A stretch of DNA of 39,297 nucleotides from Methanothermococcus sp. SCGC AD-155-E23 (GTDB lineage Archaea > AGJL01 > Methanococci > Methanococcales > Methanococcaceae), in contig JAHEQA010000046.1 in NCBI GenBank assembly GCA_019561615.1, positions 1 through 39,297 of the forward strand, given 5' to 3'. Below, piece by piece: positions 18,336 through 26,525 of this stretch; the stretch's first letter is position 1; each line of letters begins with the position of its first letter. The translations under genes and the position numbers were made by a program. The notes under the pieces were generated by a model that worked only from the letters and a program-made list of their open reading frames with translations, had not been told where the DNA came from and did no database searches.

Positions 18336-19100
18336 TTGGCAGAGATAATCGCTGTAAGTGGAAAGGGGGGAACTGGAAAAACCATGTTCTCCACATTTCT
18401 AGTAAAGGCCCTGTCTAAGAGGAATAAGAATCTCCTTGTGATAGATGCAGATCCAGATTCCAACCTTCCAGAGACCCTTGGTGTAGAGGTGGAGAAAACC
18501 ATAGGTGATATTAGGGAGGAGTTAAAGAGGTTGATTGAGGAGAATAAATTACCTCCAGGGATATCCAAACAGGAGTACCTTATGGGAAAGGTGTACGAGA
18601 TATTGGTGGAGACTGACAACTACGATCTCCTTGTAATGGGGAGACCTGAGGGTAGTGGTTGTTACTGTAGTGTAAATAACTGGCTGAGACAGATAATAGA
18701 TAACCTCTCCTCCTACTACGACTACGTGGTAATAGATACAGAGGCTGGACTGGAGCACCTAAGTAGAAGGACCACCCAGAATGTAGATACCATGATAGTG
18801 GTAACTGATCCATCTAAGAGAGGTCTTGGAACTGCAAAGAGGATAAAGAAACTGGCAGAGGATTTGGACATTAAGTTTAAAAATATCTACGTGGTGGCAA
18901 ACAAGGTAGATGAAAAAACCGCTGACATGGTGGAGAAATACGCCAAGGAACTTGGACTTAAGTTAATTGGAAAGTTACCCTACAGTGAGGAAATCGCCAG
19001 ATACGATCTCCTTGGTATACCCCTCTTTAAGATAGATGAGAACAACGAGGTGTATAAAGAGGTGGAAAAAATAGTAGAGAGGTATATTTTAAAAGATTAA
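18336..19100 (+). CDS. CooC-like nickel-insertion ATPase (MinD/ParA superfamily)
   Basis: The 254-residue protein has the deviant Walker A loop GKGGTGKT (9-16), DADPDSNLPE (38-46), and EGSGCYCSVNNW, whose Cys109-x-Cys111 matches the metal-binding CxC of CooC. DTEAGLEHL and VVANKVDE complete the fold. CooC uses ATP to help load nickel into carbon monoxide dehydrogenase, and AcsF does so for acetyl-CoA synthase. The start is TTG, four bases after GGTGA. Its stop overlaps the hmd stop region by 4 bp on the other strand, which brings a nickel-type chaperone next to an iron-only hydrogenase. Confidence 0.85.
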   Translation: MAEIIAVSGKGGTGKTMFSTFLVKALSKRNKNLLVIDADPDSNLPETLGVEVEKTIGDIREELKRLIEENKLPPGISKQEYLMGKVYEILVETDNYDLLVMGRPEGSGCYCSVNNWLRQIIDNLSSYYDYVVIDTEAGLEHLSRRTTQNVDTMIVVTDPSKRGLGTAKRIKKLAEDLDIKFKNIYVVANKVDEKTADMVEKYAKELGLKLIGKLPYSEEIARYDLLGIPLFKIDENNEVYKEVEKIVERYILKD

Positions 19101-20134
19101 TCCTCCTTCTTACTGTACTTCTCCAGTACCTTCAAGGCGTGAGGTAGTATATCTTCAAGGGGTCCAAAGCACATACTGTCTGCAGTACCAGTTAGGGCCT
19201 TGGGATCCAACCTCTTCTCCATGTTGTTAATACCCTCCTCCCTCATCAACTCCAGTATTACACTCATGGCCTCATCTGCCATAGTCTGGGCAAAGTCTGC
19301 AGGTGCTCCCAGGATATTTACAACTGCATCCCTGTATGCCAACAGCCCTGCATAAACTATGGCTGTAATTGCAGATCCCATATCACATACTGGACTTATA
19401 AGGTTTGCCGGTAACCTGTAGGCGTTACCCCTTGCAATCTTTGCTATGTTGTAAAGTTTATCCAGTGCCTCCTCAGATGCAAAGCCCTCTGCCAGGAATA
19501 CCTGCCCCTTCATCTCAGGTACTGTCCCTGGATGGTAGGAGGTAATGTTTAGATCCTCTCTTCCCAGGTCCTTGAATATCTGGGCAAACTTTGGGGTGGA
19601 GATGGTACAGGCGTGGGTTACTATGGCCCCCTCCTCTATAGCATCTGCAAATTTTTTAATTATACCTGGCTGACTCTTACCCTTTGGTAGCCAGGTTATT
19701 ACAATATCTGCATCACTTACAGCCTCCCTGTCGTCGGAGGTTGTCTTTAGTCCAACATCCTCTGGGTGTACAAGGTGGATACAGGCCTTTGGTGGTTTTG
19801 GTAATTCCTTGGCCTTCTCCAGTACTGCCTCTCTAATAGCTGGCATTATCTTTTCAGGGTCTCCAGATAGGTGGGCCTCCATAACCTCCTGGGGGTCAAA
19901 CTTATCTATTACAACGAGACCTGGATCCTCTGAGAAACAGGGATCTGAGAGTACAATCTCATCTACCTCTGGGACTAGGTGAAGTAGTTCTGCTCCGTAG
20001 GTAACTGAGGAGTGGGTCAGGGTGATCTCTGGCTTGTTTACCTTATCTGCCACCTCAGCAGCCCTTGCAAAGTTTGTGATTCCTGAGGCAGCGTGGGTTC
20101 TATAGCACCCTGCTCCCAGTATAGCGATTTTCAT
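19097..20134 (-). CDS. hmd: H2-forming methylenetetrahydromethanopterin dehydrogenase Hmd
   Basis: The 345-residue protein opens MKIAILGAGCYRTHAASGI and has His14 and Cys176 (THACT). These are, in characterised Hmd, the catalytic base and the iron ligand of the FeGP cofactor. The N-terminal Rossmann domain binds the GMP part. The C-terminal dimer domain holds SPVCDMGSAITAIVYAGLLAYRDAV. Hmd reduces methenyl- to methylene-tetrahydromethanopterin with H2. The keeping of both residues and close similarity to true Hmd favour the active enzyme over HmdII. The C-terminal tail is a little shorter than the 358 residues I recall for Methanocaldococcus jannaschii. Its cofactor genes hcgB and hcgC are about 16 kb away. 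Confidence 0.95.
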   Translation of the reverse strand: MKIAILGAGCYRTHAASGITNFARAAEVADKVNKPEITLTHSSVTYGAELLHLVPEVDEIVLSDPCFSEDPGLVVIDKFDPQEVMEAHLSGDPEKIMPAIREAVLEKAKELPKPPKACIHLVHPEDVGLKTTSDDREAVSDADIVITWLPKGKSQPGIIKKFADAIEEGAIVTHACTISTPKFAQIFKDLGREDLNITSYHPGTVPEMKGQVFLAEGFASEEALDKLYNIAKIARGNAYRLPANLISPVCDMGSAITAIVYAGLLAYRDAVVNILGAPADFAQTMADEAMSVILELMREEGINNMEKRLDPKALTGTADSMCFGPLEDILPHALKVLEKYSKKED

Positions 20135-20180
20135 AGCCTCACCTATTCCTTTGTCAATTACTGATATCTATGGAAGTTGT

Positions 20181-20190
20181 TATAAAAAGT
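20181..20190 (-). promoter_or_regulatory. hmd: hmd promoter (TATA box)
   Basis: Read on the minus strand the sequence is ACTTTTTATA, about 50 bp upstream of the hmd ATG, giving a predicted start near 20160 and a leader of about 26 nt with AGGTGAG before the ATG. The AT-rich stretch 20191-20297, up to the tRNA-Cys 3' end, holds no gene that I can see. Confidence 0.55.
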
Positions 20191-20297
20191 TGTCGTTTTG
20201 AAATTGTTAAAATAGCTATTAGAGAAATTAAAATACCATATTTGATAAGTTAATAATTATACATTTAAATCTATGGATATAACCCTCTATAAAAAAA

Positions 20298-20374
20298 TGG
20301 AGCCAGGGGAGGGATTTGAACCCTCCTAAAGCGGATCTGCAGTCCGCCGCCTCGCCAGACTAGACTACCCTGGC
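20298..20374 (-). tRNA. tRNA-Cys (anticodon GCA)
   Basis: On the minus strand the acceptor strands GCCAGGG and CCCTGGC pair, followed by discriminator T and an encoded CCA. The anticodon stem GCGGA/TCCGC closes the loop CTGCAGA, giving anticodon GCA. The T-arm has GGGTTCAAATCCC. The 77 bases include CCA and there is no intron. The unusual U discriminator base is the known identity element of tRNA-Cys. Confidence 0.97.
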
Positions 20375-20410
20375 TCTACCTTGAGATATCCATTTAGGGT
20401 AGTAATAACA

Positions 20411-20432
20411 TCTTATATATAAACTTTTCGGT
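20411..20432 (-). promoter_or_regulatory. tRNA-Cys promoter (BRE and TATA box)
   Basis: On the minus strand the sequence is ACCGAAAAGTTTATATATAA, 37-58 bp upstream of the mature tRNA 5' end. It shares the ACCGAAAA element with the tRNA-Ser promoter and the promoter of the gene at 34309-34587. Confidence 0.78.
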
Positions 20433-20500
20433 TACAGGAAAGGATAGTAATAAATAAAGTGACTTTTAAAGATAACTTTAAAAAACCTAATAGGGGTACT

Positions 20501-21166
20501 ATGACAGAGTACGACTTTAAAATAGAGCATAGACCAGCGTGCTCTCTACTGAAGGTATACCTGAAGGATCAGAGTATAATAGCAGAAACTGGTACCATGG
20601 TCTACATGTCCAAGGGTATTGAAATAGATACTGATATAAAGGGAGGTTTAATGGGGGCGTTAAAGAGGATGGTGGTAGGGGAGAGTCTCTTTTTAAATAG
20701 ATTTCATGGAACTGGTACCTTGGCCCTAGCTCCAAACTATGTAGGGGATATTGTCCATCACAGGTTGGACGGTACCCTCTATGTACAAAGTGGTGCCTAT
20801 CTAGCATCCTCACCTGATGTGGAGATTGATACTAAACTTGGAGACTTGAAGATGATATTTGGGGGGATGGGGCTCTTCCTTATGAAACTTGAGGGTAAGG
20901 GAGATGTGTTCCTCTCCTCCTTTGGAGCCCTTGAAACTATAGAGTTGGAGGATGAGGAGATTATAGTGGATAATGGAAACCTGGTAGGGTTTACAGAGGG
21001 TCTTGAATACTCCCTAAAGAGGGTGGGAGGTTTAAAAGCCGCCATCTTCAGTGGGGAAGACAGGGTATACGAGTTTAGAGGGACAGGTAAGATATTTATC
21101 CAGACGAGAAATATCTTGGAATTTGGAAGGTTCCTATCTGAGTATGTGGTTAACAAGAATCGTTAA
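20501..21166 (+). CDS. AIM24 / TIGR00266-type protein
   Basis: From the ATG at 20501 the protein has 221 residues. An upstream in-frame start at 20459 would add residues that look unlike the family. It has the AIM24-like beta-helix features: ETGTMVYMSKGIEI, SLFLNRFHGTGTLALAP, LYVQSGAYLASSPDVEID and GDVFLSSFGALE. Proteins of this type are widespread in archaea and bacteria, and their biochemical role is not known. It stands alone between tRNA-Cys and a convergent radical-SAM gene that it overlaps by 17 bp. Confidence 0.8.
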   Translation: MTEYDFKIEHRPACSLLKVYLKDQSIIAETGTMVYMSKGIEIDTDIKGGLMGALKRMVVGESLFLNRFHGTGTLALAPNYVGDIVHHRLDGTLYVQSGAYLASSPDVEIDTKLGDLKMIFGGMGLFLMKLEGKGDVFLSSFGALETIELEDEEIIVDNGNLVGFTEGLEYSLKRVGGLKAAIFSGEDRVYEFRGTGKIFIQTRNILEFGRFLSEYVVNKNR

Positions 21167-22007
21167 AAATCCTCATAAGATAGTTTCTGGCAAAACAGTT
21201 GTTACATCTAACCTTAAACATTTTAACATCTCCTCTGTTGATATTCCCTATATAGAAGTGGCCCTCTAAGGTGGGGCAGGGGTAGACATCTCCAACCTCG
21301 TTTACAAAGAGTAGATCTCCACTGTTGAGATAGCAGTATATATCTCCAGGTTTTCTCCTTAGATTCTTGATATAGATAGGTAGATCCCTTACCTTCTCAA
21401 GTATCCTTTTAAACTTTTCCTCCTCTGGTAGTAGAGGGAGATGTTCTCTTCTCTTAGGTTTTAACAGGTCGAAACTTATACTCCTTACCCCTATGGAGAG
21501 AAGGTAGTATAGTAGATCCAGAAGATGTGGAAGGTTTTTACTGGTAACTACAGTTGTAACTCCAAAGGGTATATTTTTCTCCCTCAGTAGATATATGCCC
21601 CTTAGTGTATCCAAGGTGGAGGGCCTACCGTCCCAGTAAGGTCTTAAGGTGGTGTCCCCAGGATCTACAGTGTCTAAACTTACACCTACTTTTATATCCA
21701 GCTCCTTAATCCTCTCGATGATCCCCTCCTCCAGTAGAGTTCCATTGGTTTGAAGGGCATAGGAGATACTTTTGTCAGGGTATCTATCCCTACAGTAGTC
21801 CACAACCCTCTCAATTAGTGGGAAGTTTAATAGAGGTTCTCCTCCAGTGAATTGGATCTTTACCCTCTCATCCCTCTCTAGGATATAGTCTATAGCATTC
21901 CTGGCAGTTTTAAACTCCATATCCCTCTTGCCCCTGTTACACTCCCTGTAGCAGTAGATGCAACGTAGATTACATTTGTTGGTTATCTTCAGTATTAGAA
22001 ACTTCAT
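21150..22007 (-). CDS. Radical SAM protein with SPASM-like C-terminus
   Basis: I start it at the ATG at 22007 (MKFLILKITNKCNLRC). A TTG at 22031 in frame lies inside the preceding gene. The cluster motif is CNLRCIYC, and FTGGEPLLN and ALQTNGTLL are the usual SAM-binding parts. The C-terminal domain has extra cysteines (IYCYLNS, VYPCPTLEG, CNNCFA), as in SPASM/twitch proteins such as sulfatase-maturase-like or peptide-modifying enzymes. The substrate is unknown. Its ATG is 5 bp after the stop of the HisA-like gene, so the two are translated together. A peptide-modifying role would need a precursor gene, and none is seen here. Confidence 0.85.
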   Translation of the reverse strand: MKFLILKITNKCNLRCIYCYRECNRGKRDMEFKTARNAIDYILERDERVKIQFTGGEPLLNFPLIERVVDYCRDRYPDKSISYALQTNGTLLEEGIIERIKELDIKVGVSLDTVDPGDTTLRPYWDGRPSTLDTLRGIYLLREKNIPFGVTTVVTSKNLPHLLDLLYYLLSIGVRSISFDLLKPKRREHLPLLPEEEKFKRILEKVRDLPIYIKNLRRKPGDIYCYLNSGDLLFVNEVGDVYPCPTLEGHFYIGNINRGDVKMFKVRCNNCFARNYLMRIFNDSC

Positions 22008-22011
22008 CTTA

Positions 22012-22695
22012 TCAATCCCTGTACCTTTCAATTATCTCCCTTAGGTTAAAGGTACCCCTGTGTATCCCTGTACCTATTAGCACACCTTGAATACCCATAT
22101 AATAGCACCTCTCAAGATCCCCCTCATCCCTTACCCCTCCACCTACATACAGGGGGTTATCCACCTCTCCCCTCACCTCCTCCACTAACTTCCAATTTAT
22201 ACCCCTTTGACTACCTACAGAGGATATATCCAGTAGTATTACAGGGGTGGACCTGTTCAACCCTCCCAGTATCTCCTCCAAGGTATATCCCCTAGGACTT
22301 AGTAGTCTACCATTCTTAAAATCTAGGCTAAGTACTACATCCCTCTCTCCCAGTAGATCTAGATCCTCTAAGGTTTCCGTTCCAAGGACGATCTTATCAC
22401 ATATATTTAGGGATCTCAGGTTTTCAAATTCCAACCTAGAGGTGACACCTCCATCTAGTATCTTGTACCCCTCTATCCTCCCAATTAAATGGAAGTTGTT
22501 ACCCCTCTTCATTATGGCGTCTAAGTCTGCTATGTATATCTTCTCTGCCCCCTCTTCCCTGTATCTCCTTGCCACCTCTAAAGGATCTGAGGAGTTACAT
22601 AACACTGTTTTTAAGGGTTTGTAATTCTCCCTGTCTCCACCTCTACCATGGACAGCTATGCCATCCATTATATCCAGCACAGGTATTATCTCCAT
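22012..22695 (-). CDS. HisA/HisF-related TIM-barrel protein (TIGR00734 type)
   Basis: The 227-residue protein resembles HisA: MEIIPVLDIMDGIAVHGRGG at the start, KIYIADLDAI in the middle, and two phosphate-binding parts, LDGGVTSRLEF and YVGGGVRDEGD, then GVLIGTGIHRG. It fits the hisA/hisF-related family seen in methanogens, which is distinct from true HisA. Substrate unknown; by fold it should act on a phosphorylated ribosyl or similar compound. True HisA cannot be fully excluded. It forms a unit with the downstream radical-SAM gene and is divergent from selB. Confidence 0.8.
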   Translation of the reverse strand: MEIIPVLDIMDGIAVHGRGGDRENYKPLKTVLCNSSDPLEVARRYREEGAEKIYIADLDAIMKRGNNFHLIGRIEGYKILDGGVTSRLEFENLRSLNICDKIVLGTETLEDLDLLGERDVVLSLDFKNGRLLSPRGYTLEEILGGLNRSTPVILLDISSVGSQRGINWKLVEEVRGEVDNPLYVGGGVRDEGDLERCYYMGIQGVLIGTGIHRGTFNLREIIERYRD

Positions 22696-22764
22696 ACTAT
22701 CCCAGTTATTTTTATATCCATTGATCTAATTCCAAAGATAATTAAAATAATTTAGGTGGCAGTG

Positions 22765-24168
22765 ATGGTGAAGAACGTAAACATAGGTATATTTGGACAT
22801 ATAGATCATGGGAAGACCACCTTGGCAAAGGTTCTAACAGAGGTGCCTTCAACATCCTCCCTTGATAGACTACCAGAATCTAAGAGGAGGGGTATTACTA
22901 TAGATCTTGGATTCTCCTTCTTTCACCTGGGGGATTATCTTATCACCCTGGTAGATGCCCCTGGACATGCAGATCTTATAAGGGCGGTAGTTGGCGCGGC
23001 AGAGATTATAGATCTTGCCCTCCTGGTAGTAGATGCCAAGGAGGGACCTAAGACTCAAACTGGAGAGCACCTCCTAATACTGGACTACTTCAATATACCA
23101 ACTATAGTGGTTATAAACAAGATAGATATAGCCTCTCAGGAGGAGGTGGAGAGAACTGAAAAGTTTATGAGGGCCATACTTAACTCCACGGAGAATTTAA
23201 GGGATAGTAGGATAGTGAAGATATCTGCAAAGGAGGGTATTGGAATAGAGGAGTTGAAGGATACTATAAGGGAGATGTTGGAAAATATGGAGATAGTTAG
23301 GAATACAGAGGACTTCTTTAAGATGCCTATAGATCACGCCTTTCCAATAAAGGGTATTGGTACAGTTGTTACAGGTACTGTACTTAAGGGAAAGGTGAGG
23401 GTAGGGGATGAGTTGAAGGTACTGCCACTGGAGAGTACTGTAAAGGTTAAAAGTATTCAAAGGTGTAAGGAGGATGTAGAGGAGGCCTCTGCAGGGGATA
23501 GGATAGGTATGGCTCTTCAGGGGGTAGATGCAAAGGAGTTATTTAGGGGATGTGTCCTCACCTCCCTGGATACCAGGTTGAAGGTTGTAGATAGTGTAGT
23601 GGCTAGGGTGGAGATATCCCCTCTATTTAAGTACCCCCTGAAACCTAGGATGAGGGTACACCTGAATATAGGGATGCTGGTAGTACCTGCAAGGATGATA
23701 CCCTTTAAAAGGGTGGAGATAGATGGGCGTATGGAGAACATTATACTAAGGGAGGTTAAAGGAGGTGAGGAGTGCTACTGTGTATTTCAACTGGAGGAGA
23801 GGGCTGTGGCAGAGGTGGGGGAGGATATACTTATAACCAGGTTGGATCTGCCACCAACAACCTTAAGGATATGTGGTAAGGGGGAGATAGTAGATTTCAG
23901 GGGAATAGAGGAGTTGAATATTAAGAGGGTAGTCTCCAAGGTGGGAAGGATAAAGGTGGATAGAAGTAGGATACTTGTTGTAGGCCTGACCAACTCTAAA
24001 GAGGAGGCTGAAAGACTTATTGGACAGGAGATAGAGATACCTGAAAAAAATATCAGGGGAAGGTTAAAGGGTACCTTTGGAACTAAGGGTTATCTAGTGG
24101 CAGAGTTTGATGGGGAGGTGGAGAATAGGGATGAGGTACTCCTGAGGAGGTTGATAAGGTGGAGGTGA
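22765..24168 (+). CDS. selB: Selenocysteine-specific elongation factor SelB
   Basis: From the ATG at 22765 the protein has 467 residues. GGTGG is five bases upstream, which makes the GTG at 22756 unlikely. The G domain has G1 GHIDHGKT (11-18), the switch part SKRRGITIDLGFS, G3 DAPGH and G4 NKID. A long C-terminal part follows with EF-Tu-like domains II and III and a fourth domain. The sequence is close to the archaeal SelB of Methanocaldococcus jannaschii. It brings Sec-tRNA to UGA codons in mRNAs with a 3' SECIS. It tells us the organism makes selenoproteins, though none is evident in this window. It overlaps mvk by 10 bp. Confidence 0.95.
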   Translation: MVKNVNIGIFGHIDHGKTTLAKVLTEVPSTSSLDRLPESKRRGITIDLGFSFFHLGDYLITLVDAPGHADLIRAVVGAAEIIDLALLVVDAKEGPKTQTGEHLLILDYFNIPTIVVINKIDIASQEEVERTEKFMRAILNSTENLRDSRIVKISAKEGIGIEELKDTIREMLENMEIVRNTEDFFKMPIDHAFPIKGIGTVVTGTVLKGKVRVGDELKVLPLESTVKVKSIQRCKEDVEEASAGDRIGMALQGVDAKELFRGCVLTSLDTRLKVVDSVVARVEISPLFKYPLKPRMRVHLNIGMLVVPARMIPFKRVEIDGRMENIILREVKGGEECYCVFQLEERAVAEVGEDILITRLDLPPTTLRICGKGEIVDFRGIEELNIKRVVSKVGRIKVDRSRILVVGLTNSKEEAERLIGQEIEIPEKNIRGRLKGTFGTKGYLVAEFDGEVENRDEVLLRRLIRWR

Positions 24169-25139
24169 AGAAGGGGAGATTGATTGAAACACCCTCTAAG
24201 GTTATACTCTTTGGAGAACATGCAGTAGTTGAGGGTTACGGTGCCATCTCCATGGCTGTAGATCTTAAAACTAGGGGAAGGATCTCCAGTGGTGGGAGGG
24301 AGATAGTTGTAGATCTGAAGAACCTGGGGAAATCCCTCACCTTGGATATAGAGGACATTCCCAGGTTAAACCTAGGGGCTTACGACAGTAGTGTAAGATA
24401 TGTCCTATGTGCCCTTAAATCTACAATGAATTACTTGAGAGAAAAAGGGTATGGGGATTTTAAGCCATTTAAGTTGGAGATATCTTCTAATATCCCTGTA
24501 AGTTGTGGGTTGGGATCCTCTGCCTCTGTGGTAGTAACTACTGTAAGGTCTTTCCTATCTGCCAACAACATCCACCTCTCAAGGGGGGAGTTATGTAGGA
24601 TATGTTTCTCCGTTGAGAAGGAGGTGCAGGGGAGGGCCAGTATTACAGATACTGCAACAGTTATCTACAACAGTGTCTTGAAAATTAAGAATACTAATAA
24701 TTTTGAGGTTTTGGAGGGTACTAAACTTTACAACCTACTAAAGGACTGTCAATTCCTAGTGGTTCACGTTGAGAGGAGGAAGAAGAAAACTGCTGAACTT
24801 GTTAAGGAGGTTGCGAGACATCCTAGGAAGGAGGAGATATTTAGATCCATAGGGGAGATAGTGGATCTAGTTGAGGGGGTATCTACAGAGGAGGAGTTAG
24901 GAGAGTTGATGGTAAAAAACCATGAGTTACTTAGGGATCTGGGGGTCTCCACCAGGAAGATAGATAGGGTTGTGGAGTTAGGTAGTAGGTATGGATACGG
25001 TGCAAAACTCTCAGGTGCAGGTGGTGGAGGTGTTGTTGTAATACTCGTTGAGGAGGATAGGAGGGAGAAACTTTTAAAGTCTCTAAGGGAGTTGAAGGTT
25101 TTGGATATATTCCAGTGCAAGGTAGGTGTGAAGTCATAG
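24159..25139 (+). CDS. mvk: Mevalonate kinase
   Basis: The 326-residue protein is a GHMP kinase with motif 1 PSKVILFGEHAVVEGYGAIS near the N-terminus, the ATP loop PVSCGLGSSASVVV, and motif 3 KLSGAGGGGVVV near the C-terminus. The first motif is the typical one of mevalonate kinase. It phosphorylates mevalonate for the isoprenoid chains of archaeal lipids. Two GTG starts (24159 and 24165) are possible, both within the end of selB. The last 6 bp overlap tupC on the other strand. Confidence 0.94.
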   Translation: MEVKKGRLIETPSKVILFGEHAVVEGYGAISMAVDLKTRGRISSGGREIVVDLKNLGKSLTLDIEDIPRLNLGAYDSSVRYVLCALKSTMNYLREKGYGDFKPFKLEISSNIPVSCGLGSSASVVVTTVRSFLSANNIHLSRGELCRICFSVEKEVQGRASITDTATVIYNSVLKIKNTNNFEVLEGTKLYNLLKDCQFLVVHVERRKKKTAELVKEVARHPRKEEIFRSIGEIVDLVEGVSTEEELGELMVKNHELLRDLGVSTRKIDRVVELGSRYGYGAKLSGAGGGGVVVILVEEDRREKLLKSLRELKVLDIFQCKVGVKS

Positions 25140-25808
25140 AAACATATCACTTAATATCCTCTCAGTTTTACCTATCCTAACGATCTCTCCTTTCTCCATA
25201 TGGACCATCCTATTTGAGAGCCTCCTAGCCTGGAGGAAATCGTGAGTTGTAAAAATCACAGTTTTTCCCCTCTTTATCAATCCCCTTATAGCACCCTCCA
25301 CCACTTTAATATTCTCTATATCTAAGTTGGAGGTAGGTTCGTCAAAGACGTATACATCTAGATCTAAAACCAGGGCCCTTGCCACGGCAACCCTCTGCTT
25401 CTCCCCACCACTTAACTTCCTGGCACTTCTATCTTTCAACTCCAAGATCCCAAGGGATTCCAACATCTCCTCCACCCTCTCCTGAATATAACTTTTACTA
25501 TACCCCCTGATTTTTAAACCGTAGGCCACATTCTCAAAGACTGTGCCTCTAAACATTACAGGATGCTGAAAAACCATGGTTATACATTTCCTTACCCTCC
25601 CTGGATCCCTCTTAACATCTATGCCCTTAAAGGTATAAACACCTCTGAAGTCAGTATCTAAGGCAGATATTATCTTAAGCAAGGTAGTTTTTCCAGCTCC
25701 ACTGTGTCCTAAAATTGCCAGGGCCTCCCCCTCCTTCACCTCCAAGTTAACATCCCTAAGAGCCACCTTATCCCCAAAGGTCTTAGAAACCTCCCTGAGA
25801 AGTATCAT
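25134..25808 (-). CDS. tupC: Tungstate ABC transporter ATP-binding protein
   Basis: This 224-residue ATPase has Walker A GHSGAGKT (34-41), signature LSGGEKQRVAVARAL, Walker B VYVFDEPTS and the switch His in TTHDF. It has no regulatory oxyanion-binding extension, so feedback inhibition of the ModC/WtpC kind is not expected. Its ATG overlaps the tupB stop (ATGA), which shows coupling. The substrate follows from the TupA-type binding protein in the operon. Confidence 0.92.
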   Translation of the reverse strand: MILLREVSKTFGDKVALRDVNLEVKEGEALAILGHSGAGKTTLLKIISALDTDFRGVYTFKGIDVKRDPGRVRKCITMVFQHPVMFRGTVFENVAYGLKIRGYSKSYIQERVEEMLESLGILELKDRSARKLSGGEKQRVAVARALVLDLDVYVFDEPTSNLDIENIKVVEGAIRGLIKRGKTVIFTTHDFLQARRLSNRMVHMEKGEIVRIGKTERILSDMFL

Positions 25809-26524
25809 GCCTCAACCCACCTTCTCTGTATATAGTTAACTATCATGGATACAAGGTAGACCAGGGAGAGGAGTATAATGCCCAGTGCAATTGCCATACT
25901 TATCTCCCCCCTGGTAACGTACATCTGGATGGCGGTGGTCAACACCCTTGTATTCATCTCCCCTCCTTTTATGAAGATGTTCCCCCCTACCATGAGGGCC
26001 ACTCCAAGTTCTGCAATGGCCCTGTTAAATGCCATTATCAAAGACAGTAGTATGCCAGGGGAGGCCTCTTCAATGATCTTTAACATCATCTGGCTTTCAT
26101 CTGCTCCCAGGGTTAAGGCCAGGTACCTTATATCCTCCTCTATACTCTCTATGGAGTTTACAGTGACACTTACCACGATAGGTAGAATTAGTATCATCTG
26201 ACCTAGGCTTATACCGGTAGTTGTGTAAAGTAGATTTAGAAATCCCAAAGGTCCAGCAGGTGCTAAAAAGAGATAGAGAATAAGTCCAAGTACTACGGTG
26301 GGAATACCCATCAACCCGTTAAAGATGGACTTTACAAACTCCTTGCCCTTAAAGTCTGAGAGCCCTAGAAGAACCCCTATGGGAACACCTATCAAGCCGG
26401 CGTAGAGGGTAGCCAACCCAGATACCTTTATACTTCGAAGGAGTATGTCGTAAAGTTCTGGATTTCCACTGATTATAAGTTTAAAGGCTTCAAGAAGCCC
26501 CTCAAATATATAGTCCCAGGCCAT
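25805..26524 (-). CDS. tupB: Tungstate ABC transporter permease
   Basis: The 239-residue protein has about five to six membrane helices and the ABC permease EAA loop near EEASPGILLSLIMAFNRAIAELG, the docking site for TupC. The parts GVPIGVLLGLSDFKGKEF and MGIPTVVLGLILYLFLAP are typical of TupB-like permeases. It begins one base after the tupA stop region and overlaps tupC by 4 bp. All three genes should be on one transcript. Confidence 0.92.
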   Translation of the reverse strand: MAWDYIFEGLLEAFKLIISGNPELYDILLRSIKVSGLATLYAGLIGVPIGVLLGLSDFKGKEFVKSIFNGLMGIPTVVLGLILYLFLAPAGPLGFLNLLYTTTGISLGQMILILPIVVSVTVNSIESIEEDIRYLALTLGADESQMMLKIIEEASPGILLSLIMAFNRAIAELGVALMVGGNIFIKGGEMNTRVLTTAIQMYVTRGEISMAIALGIILLSLVYLVSMIVNYIQRRWVEA

Positions 26525-26525
26525 G

